DNA from: Lentinula raphanica
Taxonomy: Eukaryota > Basidiomycota > Agaricomycetes > Agaricales > Omphalotaceae
Length of the DNA: 64,000 nucleotides
Direction of reading: 5' to 3'
NCBI GenBank assembly: GCA_027919835.1
Contig: JANVFP010000029.1
Span: 310,001 to 374,000 of the forward strand
The notes beneath the pieces were generated by a model. The model saw nothing but the letters and a program-made list of their open reading frames with translations. It ran no database searches and had not been told where the DNA came from. Position 1 is the first letter of the stretch; every line of letters begins with the position of its first letter. A program made the translations under genes and the position numbers. Positions 21,301-33,130 of this stretch are shown here, one piece after another.

Positions 21301-24300
21301 TTCGAAGAATTTCTCCATCTGCTTGTTATAGCCAGCTAGGATGAAAACAAGTTTTCCGATGTTGTTTTCCATTTCCGCCAGTAGGAAATCCAGCACCTCT
21401 TTCCCACCATAAGCACCACTGACGAGCTGGTATGCTTCATCGATGAAGATGACACCACCTCCGGCATTTTTTACCCGGTCCAGGAGTGCGCTAGTGTCTT
21501 TCACACCGTCACTAGCAAGCTTGGATCCCGTCGTCTCTTCGAATGCGTTGCCCGAAATAGCACCAACAGAACTCAGGTACTTAGCATAATGTCGAGCTAC
21601 AGTTGTCTTTCCTAAATAAATGTTATCAATGAGCTAACCATTCATTGTCGGACTCGGATAATGATGTCATTTATACCTGTTCCAGGATTCCCTAGAAATG
21701 CCACATTATAACGCTCATCATCGTACCGAACGCCTTGACGCTGCTTCACTTCGATGTTATCCAGGATATTCAAGATCTGAGATTTGACCTCTTCGAGTCC
21801 AGCCATGTTCATGATTGCTTCGACAGCCTGATTACTAGCCCCTTCTACGCTCTTCTTGTATTGCCAACGGAGTTCGGATTCAGATGGAGTACCATTTCCG
21901 TTCATATTAGCAAGTGCTGAAGTCAAAATCGTGCTGCGAATTGCCGCACTTGATGTAGGTACCGTCTTAGCAGAAGGTTGTTGCTTTGACTGGCCATTCT
22001 GAACGAGTTCTGGCTGGTTCTGGACCTTCTATTCAATTCCCTCAGAGATGGGACAAAATTTTTCTGAGTGCTCACCGAAGCTGGCTTAACATTAGGCATG
22101 ACCTTCTGCCCAATCTGTTGCATAATTGAGAGGACCCTAGTTTTTGTCTCATCCCCAACCTGTTGAACAATTGAGAGGGCCCTAGCTCCTGCCTCTTCAA
22201 CATCAGCGCTTTTCTGTTGAAGCTCATTTGCACGTTGTTGTTTCAACTGGGCGTCCCGAATGAGTTCCTGCTGTTCTTGAAGTTTCTGTTCAAGTTCCTT
22301 CAATTTCCGGAGATGGTCGTCTTCCTCTTGTTGACGCTTCAGTCGACTCAACCGTTCCTTTTCCTGCTGAGCCTGAGCCTGCTTGTTGAGCTTATTGCAC
22401 TTTTTGCAACTCAAGAATGGGGGTTCAGAGCAACGATGCGACTGAATATGGCCCTTCGGACAACGGCTGTCAATGGAGACGAGACATCGAACGTTACTGT
22501 GGTCGGATATACGGTGACATTTCGAGGGGCATTGGTGGATACCACACGAAAGTAATACCCCACTGGAGAAGACATACATAGTACGTGAGTCGTTGAGTCC
22601 AGGATCATCATGACCACGAGCTCACCAAGGTTCAGAACAGCCTCCGTCCGGGCAAGCGTCATCGAATTGTGCTTCATCCACAACGGTGCACTTTCTATCG
22701 ACGTGTTGCTGGCAAACAATAGGTAAACCATCATAGACGTGTTTGTGCTCGCGCAGATAGGCGAGCAGCTTTGACCAGAGTTCGTGGCCCTTCCGAGCAT
22801 GAGTGAATGTGTCCGAGTTGCCAATGAGGATCAATCCATTCCGCGCTCGAGATAAAAGAACGTTCAAACGCTCAGGAGCGAACATGAAACCAATATCATG
22901 ATTATTGTTGCTACGTGTCAAGGACACTACAACAATGTCGCTTTCCTCTCCTTGATAGTTGTCTGCACAATGTATATTGAATTAGGCATAGAATTTGGAC
23001 AAAGATTTAAGTGGTTCACACCGATTGTAGCTAGTCGTAACTTCTTGTTGCCTTTCCGGTGAGAGTGTGGATGCAATCCAGCCTGAATCAACTCGAAGTT
23101 GTCCAAGTCACTCAACACCGGGTCGGTCTCACTTTGAAGTTCATGTTGAAGCTTGTACAGTTGCCCGAGATAGGGAGTAAGAACCACAAGATCTTCCGTG
23201 CGATATCCCTGCTGAGCAAGATATTTTATGATCCGTAGTACCATCCGCGCTTCGAACGCATTTTGCTTCGAAGTTTTTGATCCCAGATCACGTCGGTCAG
23301 CGAGGGATTTCGAGTCACCTTCGGGTTTGGAGTGATCGATGAATATGACATTGTCCTGGAGACCGAGAATGTTGGGACGATTCAATGTCTTCTGAGCATC
23401 GAGGAGGTCAGGGTATACGAGGTGACGAATGAGCGCGGATATTTCTGGGCGCATGCGATGTTGGGAAACGAGAGTTTCGTGAGGATATCCTTTGAGTACA
23501 AGTCGCTCAAAGAGGGATCGGTTGAGATCATATCCATCTCCTTTCTCTATAGTGAGGTTATAATTGTTGACCTTTGGACGAAGCTGCCTAAGAAAAAGTC
23601 ACTTGACATATATTCATGGTTGACCATTCGAAATAATTACACGTACTTGTGGTCGCCTATGAGTATGACTTGCTTGATGGAAGGGCTGAGGGCGGTGATG
23701 ATGTGACTTTCGAGAATTTCACCGGCTTCCTCGACCAACAGAACATTGATACCCGCTTCGACAAGATCTGTAGTATACTTCGCTGCAGCAGTCGTGGTGC
23801 AGCCAATGATGCGCTTGCTTTTCAATGTCGCGAGGTCTCTTTCACGGAACTTGCGCTGCAGCTCGTCCTGGGTTCTGTCATAGCGTGAAGCTTGCTCGTA
23901 CAATGCCTTGCTTTTCTCGACTAATATCTCTTGCACCCATTTGTGCACCAGACTTCTGCGATCTGCATCCGCCAAACTCCATATACGTTTGGAATTCTGC
24001 AAGCTTTGCGTGTTCGTGAATACTCCTGGGTTCTGCCCATTTCGCCATCTGTCGATTAAATAGAACTCATTCACTGCACGCCCTTTCTTTCCGACAATTG
24101 CCATGCCATCTTCGGATATGGGAACAGTGAAAGCTTCAAAAAAATCAGGTTCCTCGAACTCCAGATGCACAAGAAGATCTGCATTTCCCACAGAGGAGTT
24201 GATGAACGATCCGAAGGCACTCTGAAGACTTTGTCCTCTCTGCTCTCCATCAGATTTGAGCTGCGTGATGATAGAGTTATCACCATTGCTGAAGCGGTGA

Positions 24301-26054
24301 GTGCAAGGTTGATTCCTCAGAAGCATAGACCGAGTACGTTCACTAGTCTTGCCTCCTCCGAGCCGCACCATATCATCCTCTGGAATGTTTACGCTGAGGA
24401 GGTCATTCAAAAACTGGTCGAGAGCGTGGTTGGTGTAACACACAACTAAGATTTTGCTATCGGTGTGTGTGTAAAGAAACTTGGCCAAGAGAGCACCGAT
24501 AAATGATTTTCCGGTTCCTGGTTTCTTACTTAATGAAAACAATCATACAAATTGAGATGGAAAGATACCTGGTGGACCTTGGATGATTGAAAGATTCTGC
24601 TTGAGGCCGGACAGGAGAGATTTAGCCTGGGCAGGATCGAGTATGATCTGCTTCCCCAAGTCAAGCATTTGACCAACATCAGTCTTTGGATTTCGACTAA
24701 TGATGGCAATGAGTCGCGAGAGAGAGGACGGGTGGGTCGGACCTTCGAGAACCTGATCAGGATTCCAAAACAGGATTTCCTTTGTCAGTGGAAGGGTTTT
24801 CATTCGTTTGAGTGCATTGAGGATGGGCTCAAAAGCAAAGAGGGCGGTACTGATAGGTACCAACTGGACATCTGTTGTCACTTTTGTCCGCAACAGAAGC
24901 TCAATCACGGCCGATTGACCATCAAGCTCTAGAACGATACGAGGAGGCTGTCTAGCAAGAAGATCCTCGTTGCGTCGAATGGTTGGAAATGCCACAGGTC
25001 GGCCCTCAACAACAAAGACACAAAGAGAACCATGTTTCAATATCTTTGTGTTATCGTTGAAGAATTGCAAGCGCTCCGAATAAGATAAGGAGGCCAATTG
25101 AGCCCAATCCTGTAGGGACTCAAATACTAGCCCCCATCTGCTTCGACGATTCTCATCTCCAACATCAACACCTACAAGTCGTAATCCTTTCACGACGACT
25201 GGCGCGCGACGCTTCTTCTGAGGCTGTACTCCTAGTACAATTGGCAGCTCTTCCCTCATCTCATTGATCATCTCTTCTCTTGTCAACCGGAAGAAATGGT
25301 CCAGGTAGATTCCTTCGCGATACACCTCGTTCTCCGGATCATCTAGCGCAGCACTGACACGCAGAAACGGTGGAGTGGTACATGCGATCTCATCACTAGT
25401 GGGAAGAATGGCAATGTGTCTAAAATCGGCAAAATCGTTATCATGACGTCCACCAGGGGGATGATCCTCTTGTGATACAGCATTCGTTGGAGGAGTCGCA
25501 AGGATTGCGCGGACATTTCGAATGCCTGCAGCGAAATTACGCACGTCGAGAAGGTGAGATCTAGCCATGACCGGTTCTACATCTAGTGAGATCTTCAGGT
25601 AAGGAGAGGGATTGTCTGTGGATGATAGCGTGAGCAGCTGCAAGAGCAGCCACGAGAAGCACTTCTGAACAGAATCAGATAACGAGCCATTCTTGAATGC
25701 CTCCACGAATGGATTCAAGAAAATGGGAGGATCAACGATGGCCTGGAGTATCTTCCCCAGATACTGGCCGCCGCTAATGGCTCTTATGGCAGGATGTTGA
25801 AGGTATTCGAGTAGAAGTTTCGCATGTGAGTCGAAAAAGGTGGGGGAAAGATCGGTGCGCAACGACGTCCGAATGGCCTCCAAGCCGCGATCATCAGCAG
25901 CAATGATTCTATCAATGCATTCAGCATGGTCTGCTTGAGCACAGATGGCATCTATGAATTGCTTGCTTTGGGTGACAGTAGATATAACGGTCTTCCCGTT
26001 AAGAACAGTGTCCAGAAGCTTTTTCAGCTTAACTGCTCGAGCCAAGTCAGCCAT
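18284..26054 (-). CDS. Giant fusion protein: ZNFX1/UPF1-like SF1 helicase, NF-X1-like Cys-rich region and three CbxX/SpoVK AAA ATPase modules
   Basis: Twelve exons: 26054-24569, 24517-23647, 23587-23022, 22962-22626, 22562-22076, 22028-21677, 21611-20712, 20654-20545, 20495-20340, 20280-20112, 20056-19739 and 19670-18284. All internal junctions are GT-AG and in phase, giving about 2,379 residues if one frameshift is bridged. The helicase core has GPPGTGKSF (near 495), VEEAGEILESH, GDHKQLRP, QHRMRPE and NYQGEESDIVVVSLTR. A Cys/His-rich part (CGIHQCPSKCH) and a Gln/Glu coiled coil follow. Then come three AAA modules, each with Walker A (GNPGTGKT, GSPGTGKT, GPPGTGKT) and an IDEAY Walker B. Oddities: an A7 run at 19117-19123 puts a TAG directly ahead in frame, while the -1 frame continues for 277 codons; and the C-terminus differs from the detached copy at 17440. 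The role is unknown; the helicase half resembles the RNA helicase ZNFX1. Confidence 0.88.
18312..18412 (-). repeat. Direct repeat copy 1 of the 3' coding end (copy 2 at 17506-17598)
   Basis: About 95 bp coding for ETRERAKKKEEEAQRKLQHM and the following GVCVAGFAWI are present twice in the same orientation, about 810 bp apart. The copies differ by a three-base deletion and a few substitutions. They flank the inserted segment, so the event duplicated the end of the gene rather than simply inserting between two codons. Confidence 0.8.
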
Positions 26055-26849
26055 GGTAGCAGTTGCAGAAGAAGAAGCAAAAACTCAACTTGATGTTGAT
26101 GCTCTTTATATACACATTGCACACGTTTTGAGTTAAGGTTCAATCAGCACGCTGCGGATGCCACTTTAGTCGACTCTTTAGGCCTTAGGACTTGGGAAGG
26201 ATACTGACCTGGTGAGTTTCTACATAGAGGGTTTATATACTGGGTAATGAAGATGTTTCATCGTAGCATAACATGGGCAAGAGGAGAGACGCTCAATCTG
26301 AGTGTAGAAAGCCAAAGTCAGATATATGAGATGGCCGACGTCCAGGCGAGGATAGACATATGTAGACTCCCTTCTTTCTGTGCAGTGATTGGATTCATTC
26401 AGACAATCAGATATAATGCACAATCTTGCGTGCTGCCGAAGGAACTACAGTCTACAGAACAACGAATATTGAATATATGTTATGACTCTGAGCAATACAA
26501 TTCATACACACACGTGAGGCGATAGATGTCTATGGGTGCATGATCAGTGCGGGTGGGAAGTTAAAACCCAGATACCCTCATCAGCCTTCACCACGGCTTG
26601 AGCTTGAACCCGTATCCTGTCCTCCCTCATCCGAGACAAACAGTGGGACAGAGTTCGTGTTACACATTGATATCCACGACGACTCGACTTCCACATACAG
26701 AGCAACAGACAGCATCAGCTCAGCTAGCTCATTGGCACCATTGTCGTTGTCGAACCTTTGAAAGCATTTGAGAACGAGGTGAGTAATCTGTAGACTCTGA
26801 GATGATTACAAATCTGAGACACCATAGTCGAAGAATTGAACCACGTACC
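26055..26849. promoter_or_regulatory. Divergent upstream interval of the helicase/AAA and DUF6699 genes
   Basis: The two genes point away from each other. A TATA-like box, TATATAAAG on the minus strand at 26104-26112, lies about 50 bp before the helicase/AAA start codon. A 74-codon frame at 26540-26761 could be an untraced first exon of the DUF6699 gene, but no clear junction was found. Nothing else was recognised. Confidence 0.5.
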
Positions 26850-27704
26850 ATGTTCCCTCGTCGCTACGATACTCGAATCGATTCGAGCAGTCCTTATACT
26901 ATCTCGTCACCATCCCAGACCTTGCCAGATTACGCATCTCCGACGACAATCTCAAGCCATGGTCATCATATGTCAGCCTCGCCACGCCATTCATCAACTC
27001 TTCCAGGTGTAATTTTGAATGCACAGAGCGAGGCGAGATGGGGGATTTCCCCGTCTGGATGGCCCGTGCGTTCTTTGGCCGAATCAGGACAAGCAGATGC
27101 AAGCGGCACCGCAAACAGACTGATTAGTCATACGGTGCCAGAGGTCCCAGGAAATCAGGCGGTGATCCCCAACCGCAGTGATACACCACGTAGAACATGG
27201 AGAATAGTGCCTCTGCCATCCCAGATGGAGAGGGATAGGGTGCCAAGAATAGTGTTGAATCCGAGTCTCCTTTGCGAGGGATATCGAAATGGAAGAAGGG
27301 CGATGTCACCGATTGATATCGCGACAGTGTCAGCTACAGCGATCCTTCAGCTGGCGACCAACACAGCAACCTTCAGACAGTGGGCTACAAGCCCGCCTCT
27401 ACCATCGATCAATCTTGTTCACCCCGCTTTGCCGTGGTCAATTACGGTGCACGCAAACGTGACGTATGTGACAGTGTGTGACGTTCTTTGGGCAATCTGC
27501 CAGTCGTTGCAACTGCCGCTGCGAGAGGAATATTGGTCATACACTGCAGGACTGGACCGTGGAGATAGGGGAACTCCGGAGCAGTCTGGTCGAAACTTGA
27601 AGCGTTTTCATCTTCTGCAAGGTAGGACGGAATTTGCCGGTCTAACTCGAACGGCAGCAGAAGTCAGACTAGGAGAAGATATTTGGCGAATGAACTTCCA
27701 TTAG
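26850..27704 (+). CDS. DUF6699-domain protein
   Basis: A single open frame from ATG at 26850 gives 284 residues; an in-frame ATG at 26802 would add 16. The first 170 residues are rich in Ser, Pro, Thr and Arg and look disordered. The C-terminal part has the DUF6699 pattern: hydrophobic PLPSINLVHPALPWSITVHA, then YVTVCDVLWAICQSLQL and an aromatic end near EEYWSY. This domain is common and expanded in Agaricomycetes; its function is unknown to me. It is divergent from the helicase/AAA gene and convergent with the Tof1 gene. Confidence 0.72.
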   Translation: MFPRRYDTRIDSSSPYTISSPSQTLPDYASPTTISSHGHHMSASPRHSSTLPGVILNAQSEARWGISPSGWPVRSLAESGQADASGTANRLISHTVPEVPGNQAVIPNRSDTPRRTWRIVPLPSQMERDRVPRIVLNPSLLCEGYRNGRRAMSPIDIATVSATAILQLATNTATFRQWATSPPLPSINLVHPALPWSITVHANVTYVTVCDVLWAICQSLQLPLREEYWSYTAGLDRGDRGTPEQSGRNLKRFHLLQGRTEFAGLTRTAAEVRLGEDIWRMNFH

Positions 27705-28532
27705 GCGTGGATATCTGGTTGGAAATGAGTCTGGAATATCAGGTCAAGTTTTGTTGAGAAATTGGGGATGGGTTTACTATGGGAAATGGTACTGACTCAT
27801 GACGGTTGTTTTTTCTACTCTTGCCAATGTTTGCACCTCTCGATGTACACTAGTGATATGGACATGACATCCGTATCTTGCGTATGCATTAACTTATGAA
27901 GCCATGTAGGAGTAGTAGCAGAAGGACTATACCTCAGGCGAGCGTCTGTCGAGCGCTCCTTGATTGGACCACAAAAAACATATAAAATTGTGGAAGGAGT
28001 ATGCTGAAACCATTCGCAAATCGAGAAACTGAGGAAGAAAGGAAGAAGAATTTTTGAAAGGCAGAGAGGACTGTGTTGTGGGAGGTTCAAGAAAGGACTC
28101 GTTGGCGTTAAGTAATCATCAATCAACGGTCCATTGTCACCACAGCGCCTAATGAGCGTCTGCGAAGAAGGGCCCGGTAGGCTGCCGCCAAGTGGCAAGC
28201 GCGTCTGATGCGGCGCCTATGATTCATAAGTCCGTGCCTTACAATGTTGTGCAGTCATTTCCTGGGCATTCCTGTACATAACAAGTTGAAGTCTGCAAGT
28301 TTTCATATCCACTTCGGGATTGGTATACCGATACTTTGGATTACTGTTTCTATCTTGCAGGCATGAAATTAAACCTGTCACCGTAAGGAGAAGGAACATT
28401 GTTATTCATTGCAATTGTCCCGAATGGACTCTCTGAGGTTGGGCCCGTACTTATGGCATGTACTCAACAAAGACGAAGAGTTCATAGTCCGATACCCTTT
28501 GAATGCATAGCGTATAGAATATACATAACGAT
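27705..28532. other. Convergent 3' interval between DUF6699 and Tof1 genes
   Basis: Both flanking genes end here. A 127-codon minus-strand frame (27815-28198) has no recognisable content and no supporting splice pattern. No repeat or RNA gene was seen. Confidence 0.4.
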
Positions 28533-31500
28533 TTATTCCGAGTCCTCGTCAGACAAGATCAGACGACCTCTTATTCTCTTCAAACCGGACTGCGCGGATG
28601 AATGAGCATCCTCAGTCTGATCTTCAACTGGGGAAGACGGCAGGGGATCCTGAATAGCATCGGGCCTTGGTTTGGGTTGAGGGCGAGGGCGCTGACGGGG
28701 TCTCTCAATTGACGCCTGGGGCGAGCTGTCGTCTGCTACTCTCGTGACGCCGCCATTGGTAGCGCTTCTGGTTGTAGACTCATCCTCGGAAGACGAGGAT
28801 GAAGATACAGAGCTGATGGCTGGATCCGCTTCAACTACATCTCCCGCTCCTTTCCGTTTTTTCTTTCCAGCCCCGTTCTTCAATTGGTCACCAGCTTTCC
28901 TGCGCCGCTTCTTCGTTCCAGCGGTTTTCATCGTCCCACTTTTTCCACTCCCAAGAGCGGCTGCAGCATTCTCAGCCTTCGCCCTCCTTTGCTTCTCCAA
29001 TTCCAGGAAGGAATCGAGATCTCCATATTCTGCGTCACTGTCTTCAATGAACTGTGCCGATTTGTACAGTACCTCTTCCTTCTTTTTCTTCTCCTTTTTC
29101 TTTCGCTTCTGCGGCTCTTCTTCATTTTCATCTGCATCGGAGTCAGTAGAAACCACTCTTCGGCGGCGGCGACGCGCTTGTTTGATGAGGAATTGTGTAG
29201 CCTTCTTGCCCTCAAGGTTGAATGGCGTCTCCAGATATTGATTGATGACGGTGATCATGCTATGTAGTTCGGTCGGAAGGATTGCTGCTGGAACGTACCA
29301 CTCTAGCTCTTCGGCATCTAGTTTGAAGGGATGAGATCAAGCACGACAGCAGACAGACGCCTATACTTACCGTCGTCAAGGATATGACATTTGCATAAAC
29401 GAAGTAACAATTTGAAGTTCGGATTCTTTGTCGCGGCCTCAGCATGCTCATCGCTGAGATACGGGATGACTACACAATTTCAAAGTCAATCATTACACGC
29501 CTTTCTCTAGGTTATTGAAAAACTCAACGATAGTCTTTCAATTTGCCCTGCGCCTCGACAGACGGTACAAGAAGCTTCGATTGGGCATCAGCATTGTCGA
29601 TCTCTTCGTCTGAATCTCCGGTGTTTTTCTTGTCAACTTCTTCGATGAGTCGGTTCCGTTCAGCCTTGGCCGCCACTAAGATCTACTCATGCATACCGAT
29701 GAAATATCGAAGATGAACGTTAGACCTTGTATCGTACCTCTTGCATCCAAAGCACCAATTCTGTCTGACCAGCCTCTACAAGGACAGCTATTGCAATGCC
29801 AATTTGATCACTCCAAGGATGTCCCTTTTTCACTTTGACTTCCTGAGTGGCCCGAGTATCTTCGACGGTCTTGCTCTTCTCGCCTTTTGACGGCGGCTCC
29901 CAGCTAGAATATTGTTTCCAATTCCCTCTATTCTTCGGGAAGAAAGCCTAACATTGTGTCATGTCAGAAAAGGCAAACACAGATCACCAAAAGGAATGGT
30001 CAACTTCTATTGCTAAGAACGGTTCCTGTTCGAGTGCTTTGAAGAATTGTCGAAGTATATAAGTGATCAAATTCACTAGGTCTTTGTGAGGTTGGTCCGA
30101 GGGAAAAGAGGCCTTGTCGGCGAGAATGCTCTTGAATAGATTAAGTGTCGACACCTAGAATATGCCGATACAATAGGTCGAGTTCAAGCAAACGATCCTT
30201 GTGGATGTCACATACTTTGAAGAAAAGTCCTTCTGCTTTAGCACGAACAGCTTGTCTGTGTAACAAGCTCACGACTCTCCGCATTTGTTCCGAGTCCGTA
30301 AATTCCTTGTAACGCGATAGATAGACAAGGAGGGTATGTGTGATATCTGCTTGAGCAAATTTCTATAATCATCGCTACCGTCAAATATGAGATAGGGTTT
30401 CACAAACGAGATAATGTACCATTTCAAAAGCTTCGAATGTGAACATGGTTTCGTGCACGATATCGTCCTCGTCCTCGGGTTGCTGAAGGTCTTCGTCGTC
30501 TGGAACACCTTGGATAGCCAATACAGTCAGAGATTTTCCTTGAGTACAAGCACAGAAAGAGCGGGAAGACCTACTTGTTTTCTTTTTACCCTTTCCGGAC
30601 TTCTTCTTCCTCACATAGACTTCACCGTTACCTTTCCCCTTTGCCCATTTCTCTAACATCCTCAACAATGCATAGGCCATATGGACACTGGAGTTGAGAT
30701 ATGCCAACGACTGTGTCCCCTCCTTATACACCCGCAGACTCTCTAGCGTCACATCAAGCACCTCACCACTATAAATGAGTTGTTGTTGTAAAAGTTCGGC
30801 GGCTTCGCTGAGTTTCGAGTCGGTTATCTTGACGGAGAACATCGAGTCAATCAGGAGCAACAACTGAGTGAGACATTCGATGCCTGCTTGAAGTTCTGTC
30901 CATGCTTTGGGCTATTGGAAGGAATGTAGATGAGGCGACGACATTTGAAATGTGGGCTGTGAGCCTCTGTCCGTACCTTCTCATCCGTAGCCTCGCGCAT
31001 TCGTTTCAACACCCAGACGATCCATGTTCGTTCGAGTACTTCGGCAACTAATCCAAAATCGTATAACCGCGAGTTCAAATCTTCGGTGACCTCCGTAGAT
31101 CTGACTGCCGATGGTTTCGACTTGGTAACGAGGTTTCTTCGTGACAAGAAGAAATCAAGGAACCATTTGGTCACATAAAGTAAGCGAAGGTTATCCTTCT
31201 CCGTGATTTTGGCTTTCTCTGAACGAATATCCTTCAATAAGGTTGAGAGAAAAGCTATACCGAACCATGAGCTAGGCGGCTCCATAGAAAAGACGAGAAC
31301 GAACAATTGAAACATTCCTCGACGAAGTCTGACGCAAATGACTGAAGAACCCTCATGGCCTCAACCGAAAGCGTCTCATAGCTAGCCAGCTCATCCACCT
31401 TGTGCCCTTTCCAAGCTTTCTGCCGTTTGGACTTGTCCCATAGGGTACCGGTGTCCCCTGTGATACCTTCCTGTCTGTGAACGACGAACGTCTGGGATTT

Positions 31501-32562
31501 TCCTGAAGAGGCATCTGCGCCCCTCGCATCAGTCGACAGCGTCTGCTTCTTCGGATTGAGCTTCACAGAGATAGTGGTTCCGAACCGGGAATGACGCGTA
31601 GGCGCTGCTCGAGAAGCCTGGCGTTTCAAACGTTCTTCTTGAGCGAGAAGACGCTGTAGATCATCTGCTGGACGCTGATTCGTGCGCGTTTACATACAGT
31701 GAAGTAGTCGATGAACGGACGAACACACCTGTGATTGATTTAACGCCAGTGAGGATGGCTGAACGCCACGAAACAAGAGATAGATGATTTCCAACGCGAT
31801 AGTGTTCCAATTGTCAAAAAGAGGGTCATTGTCACTGTTGGCAGCGATAGTGAGCACTAGCTGAAGTATATGAGATTCAGACAACATCCGAATGAGCTGC
31901 GACTGCATCGCAGAGAACTGCGCATGGTCAGCACTAAGGAACATGCTCGCTGGCAGATCCTTGATGAAAGCGAGATTGCGAACGAGGTGAAGGACGACAT
32001 TGACAATTTGACCATCTCTCTCCGTGCGTTCTTTTGAACTTTTGGTCAACGGTGGTAAGATAATTCCAAATAAAGCTTCCAACACTCCAGGCTTTAGCAT
32101 CGCGGCTTTGTAGTGTCGGTGACTTTGCAACAGTTCAGTGTAGTCGGCTTTGCTATCCAATTCATCGTCCAGTTCCTTCAGCTCCTCGGACATATCAATG
32201 GGCCAAGTCATTGCCGTCATCAAGTCCGCACAGGCAATAGCGCGTTTATCTTCTACAAGGCCTTGGCCTGCAGTTGCGAGGAGAATAGGGACCAGGTCGT
32301 TGGGTAGAACACGCGTCCTCCAAACTATTCGGGCCACAGTCCGGTCATCATCAGTCTCGTCCTTCCGCCAGAGCTTTTTGAGGTCCTTCAAGCAGCCGTT
32401 GACTTGGTCGCCCATTCGATATTCATCCCCTTCATAGCCTCCTAGGGCATCCACCACTCCTTGCACAATTGGCTCAAATAGCTTCAGCCTAGCTTGAGGA
32501 CTTTCTACATCCGCGTTGTCAGCGTCGTCTGATGAGATGTCGATGATTTCGGGTTCGTCCAT
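28533..32562 (-). CDS. TOF1: Replication fork protection protein Tof1/Swi1 (Timeless family)
   Basis: Eleven exons (32562-31729, 31674-31305, 31254-30977, 30911-30575, 30508-30420, 30362-30216, 30153-30005, 29947-29738, 29682-29529, 29469-29371, 29317-28533) give about 1,150 residues. The N-terminal Timeless domain shows LKDLKKLWRKDETDDR-like sequence, LVPILLATAGQG, ACADLMTAMTWPIDM and RHYKAAML, then NVVLHLVRNLAFIKD. The middle has LLYVTKWFLDFFL and the PAB-like region. The C-terminus is a long basic-acidic tail with runs of Lys, Arg, Ser, Glu and Asp that ends RLILSDEDSE. Tof1 works with Csm3 and Mrc1 at the replisome to pause forks and signal S-phase stress. The tail is low-complexity and should not be used for homology. 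All introns are GT-AG. Confidence 0.92.
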
Positions 32563-32683
32563 GATGGTAGATGATGGTGAGGAGGAAATTCGATCACTGA
32601 GACTGATCAGCGTTACTCAGTGTCACGATGCACGTGAACGCCTCGGTTCGCGTGCCCGCAAGTGCCCGCCCCTCCCGCGCTTA

Positions 32684-32740
32684 GGTTCAAGGTTCAAGGT
32701 TCAAGGTCAAGGTTCAACGTTCAAGCTTCAGCTTCAACGT
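32684..32740. repeat. GGTTCAA heptamer minisatellite upstream of TOF1
   Basis: Four to five near-perfect copies of GGTTCAA run in tandem from 32684, then decay into GTTCAAGCTTCA-like variants. The array lies about 120 bp upstream of the Tof1 start codon in an otherwise featureless 568-bp spacer. It is too short and irregular for a CRISPR array. Confidence 0.8.
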
Positions 32741-33130
32741 CGACGTCAATCTCGGGTCTCGAGTCCTCTGAGTCTCACTGGCGGTCACTAGCCACCGATG
32801 GCGTCGTTCATATGTGAGATATCACCATTATTAGGTTTTGCGGTCCATGCATAAACTCATCCAAGAACCGTTTGAAAGAAAGAAAGAAATGATATATTCA
32901 GCAGTGGAAAGGTAGATCGCAATAAAGAGAGCTGTAACTGTCGAGGAAGTATGCACACACAGAAAGAAAGTGGAGACGATAGAGGAAATTAAGGTGAGAT
33001 ATGTGGTATGTAACGCAGCTATGAAAAAATGGTTAAAGAGAAAAAGAATGTTGATGCTTGATGCTTTACAGTCGGTTTGGATCGTGTCGTGATCGTTAAT
33101 TAGCTTGTCCCCTCTAACCTACTCCCAAAA

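Noticed and set aside
28744..29241. Ser/Phe-rich 165-codon plus-strand frame
   Set aside because: It is the antisense shadow of the acidic and basic low-complexity tail of Tof1.
32684..32740. Possible CRISPR-like or telomeric array
   Set aside because: The units are 7 bp without spacers and do not match a TTAGGG-type telomere repeat; it is a plain minisatellite.
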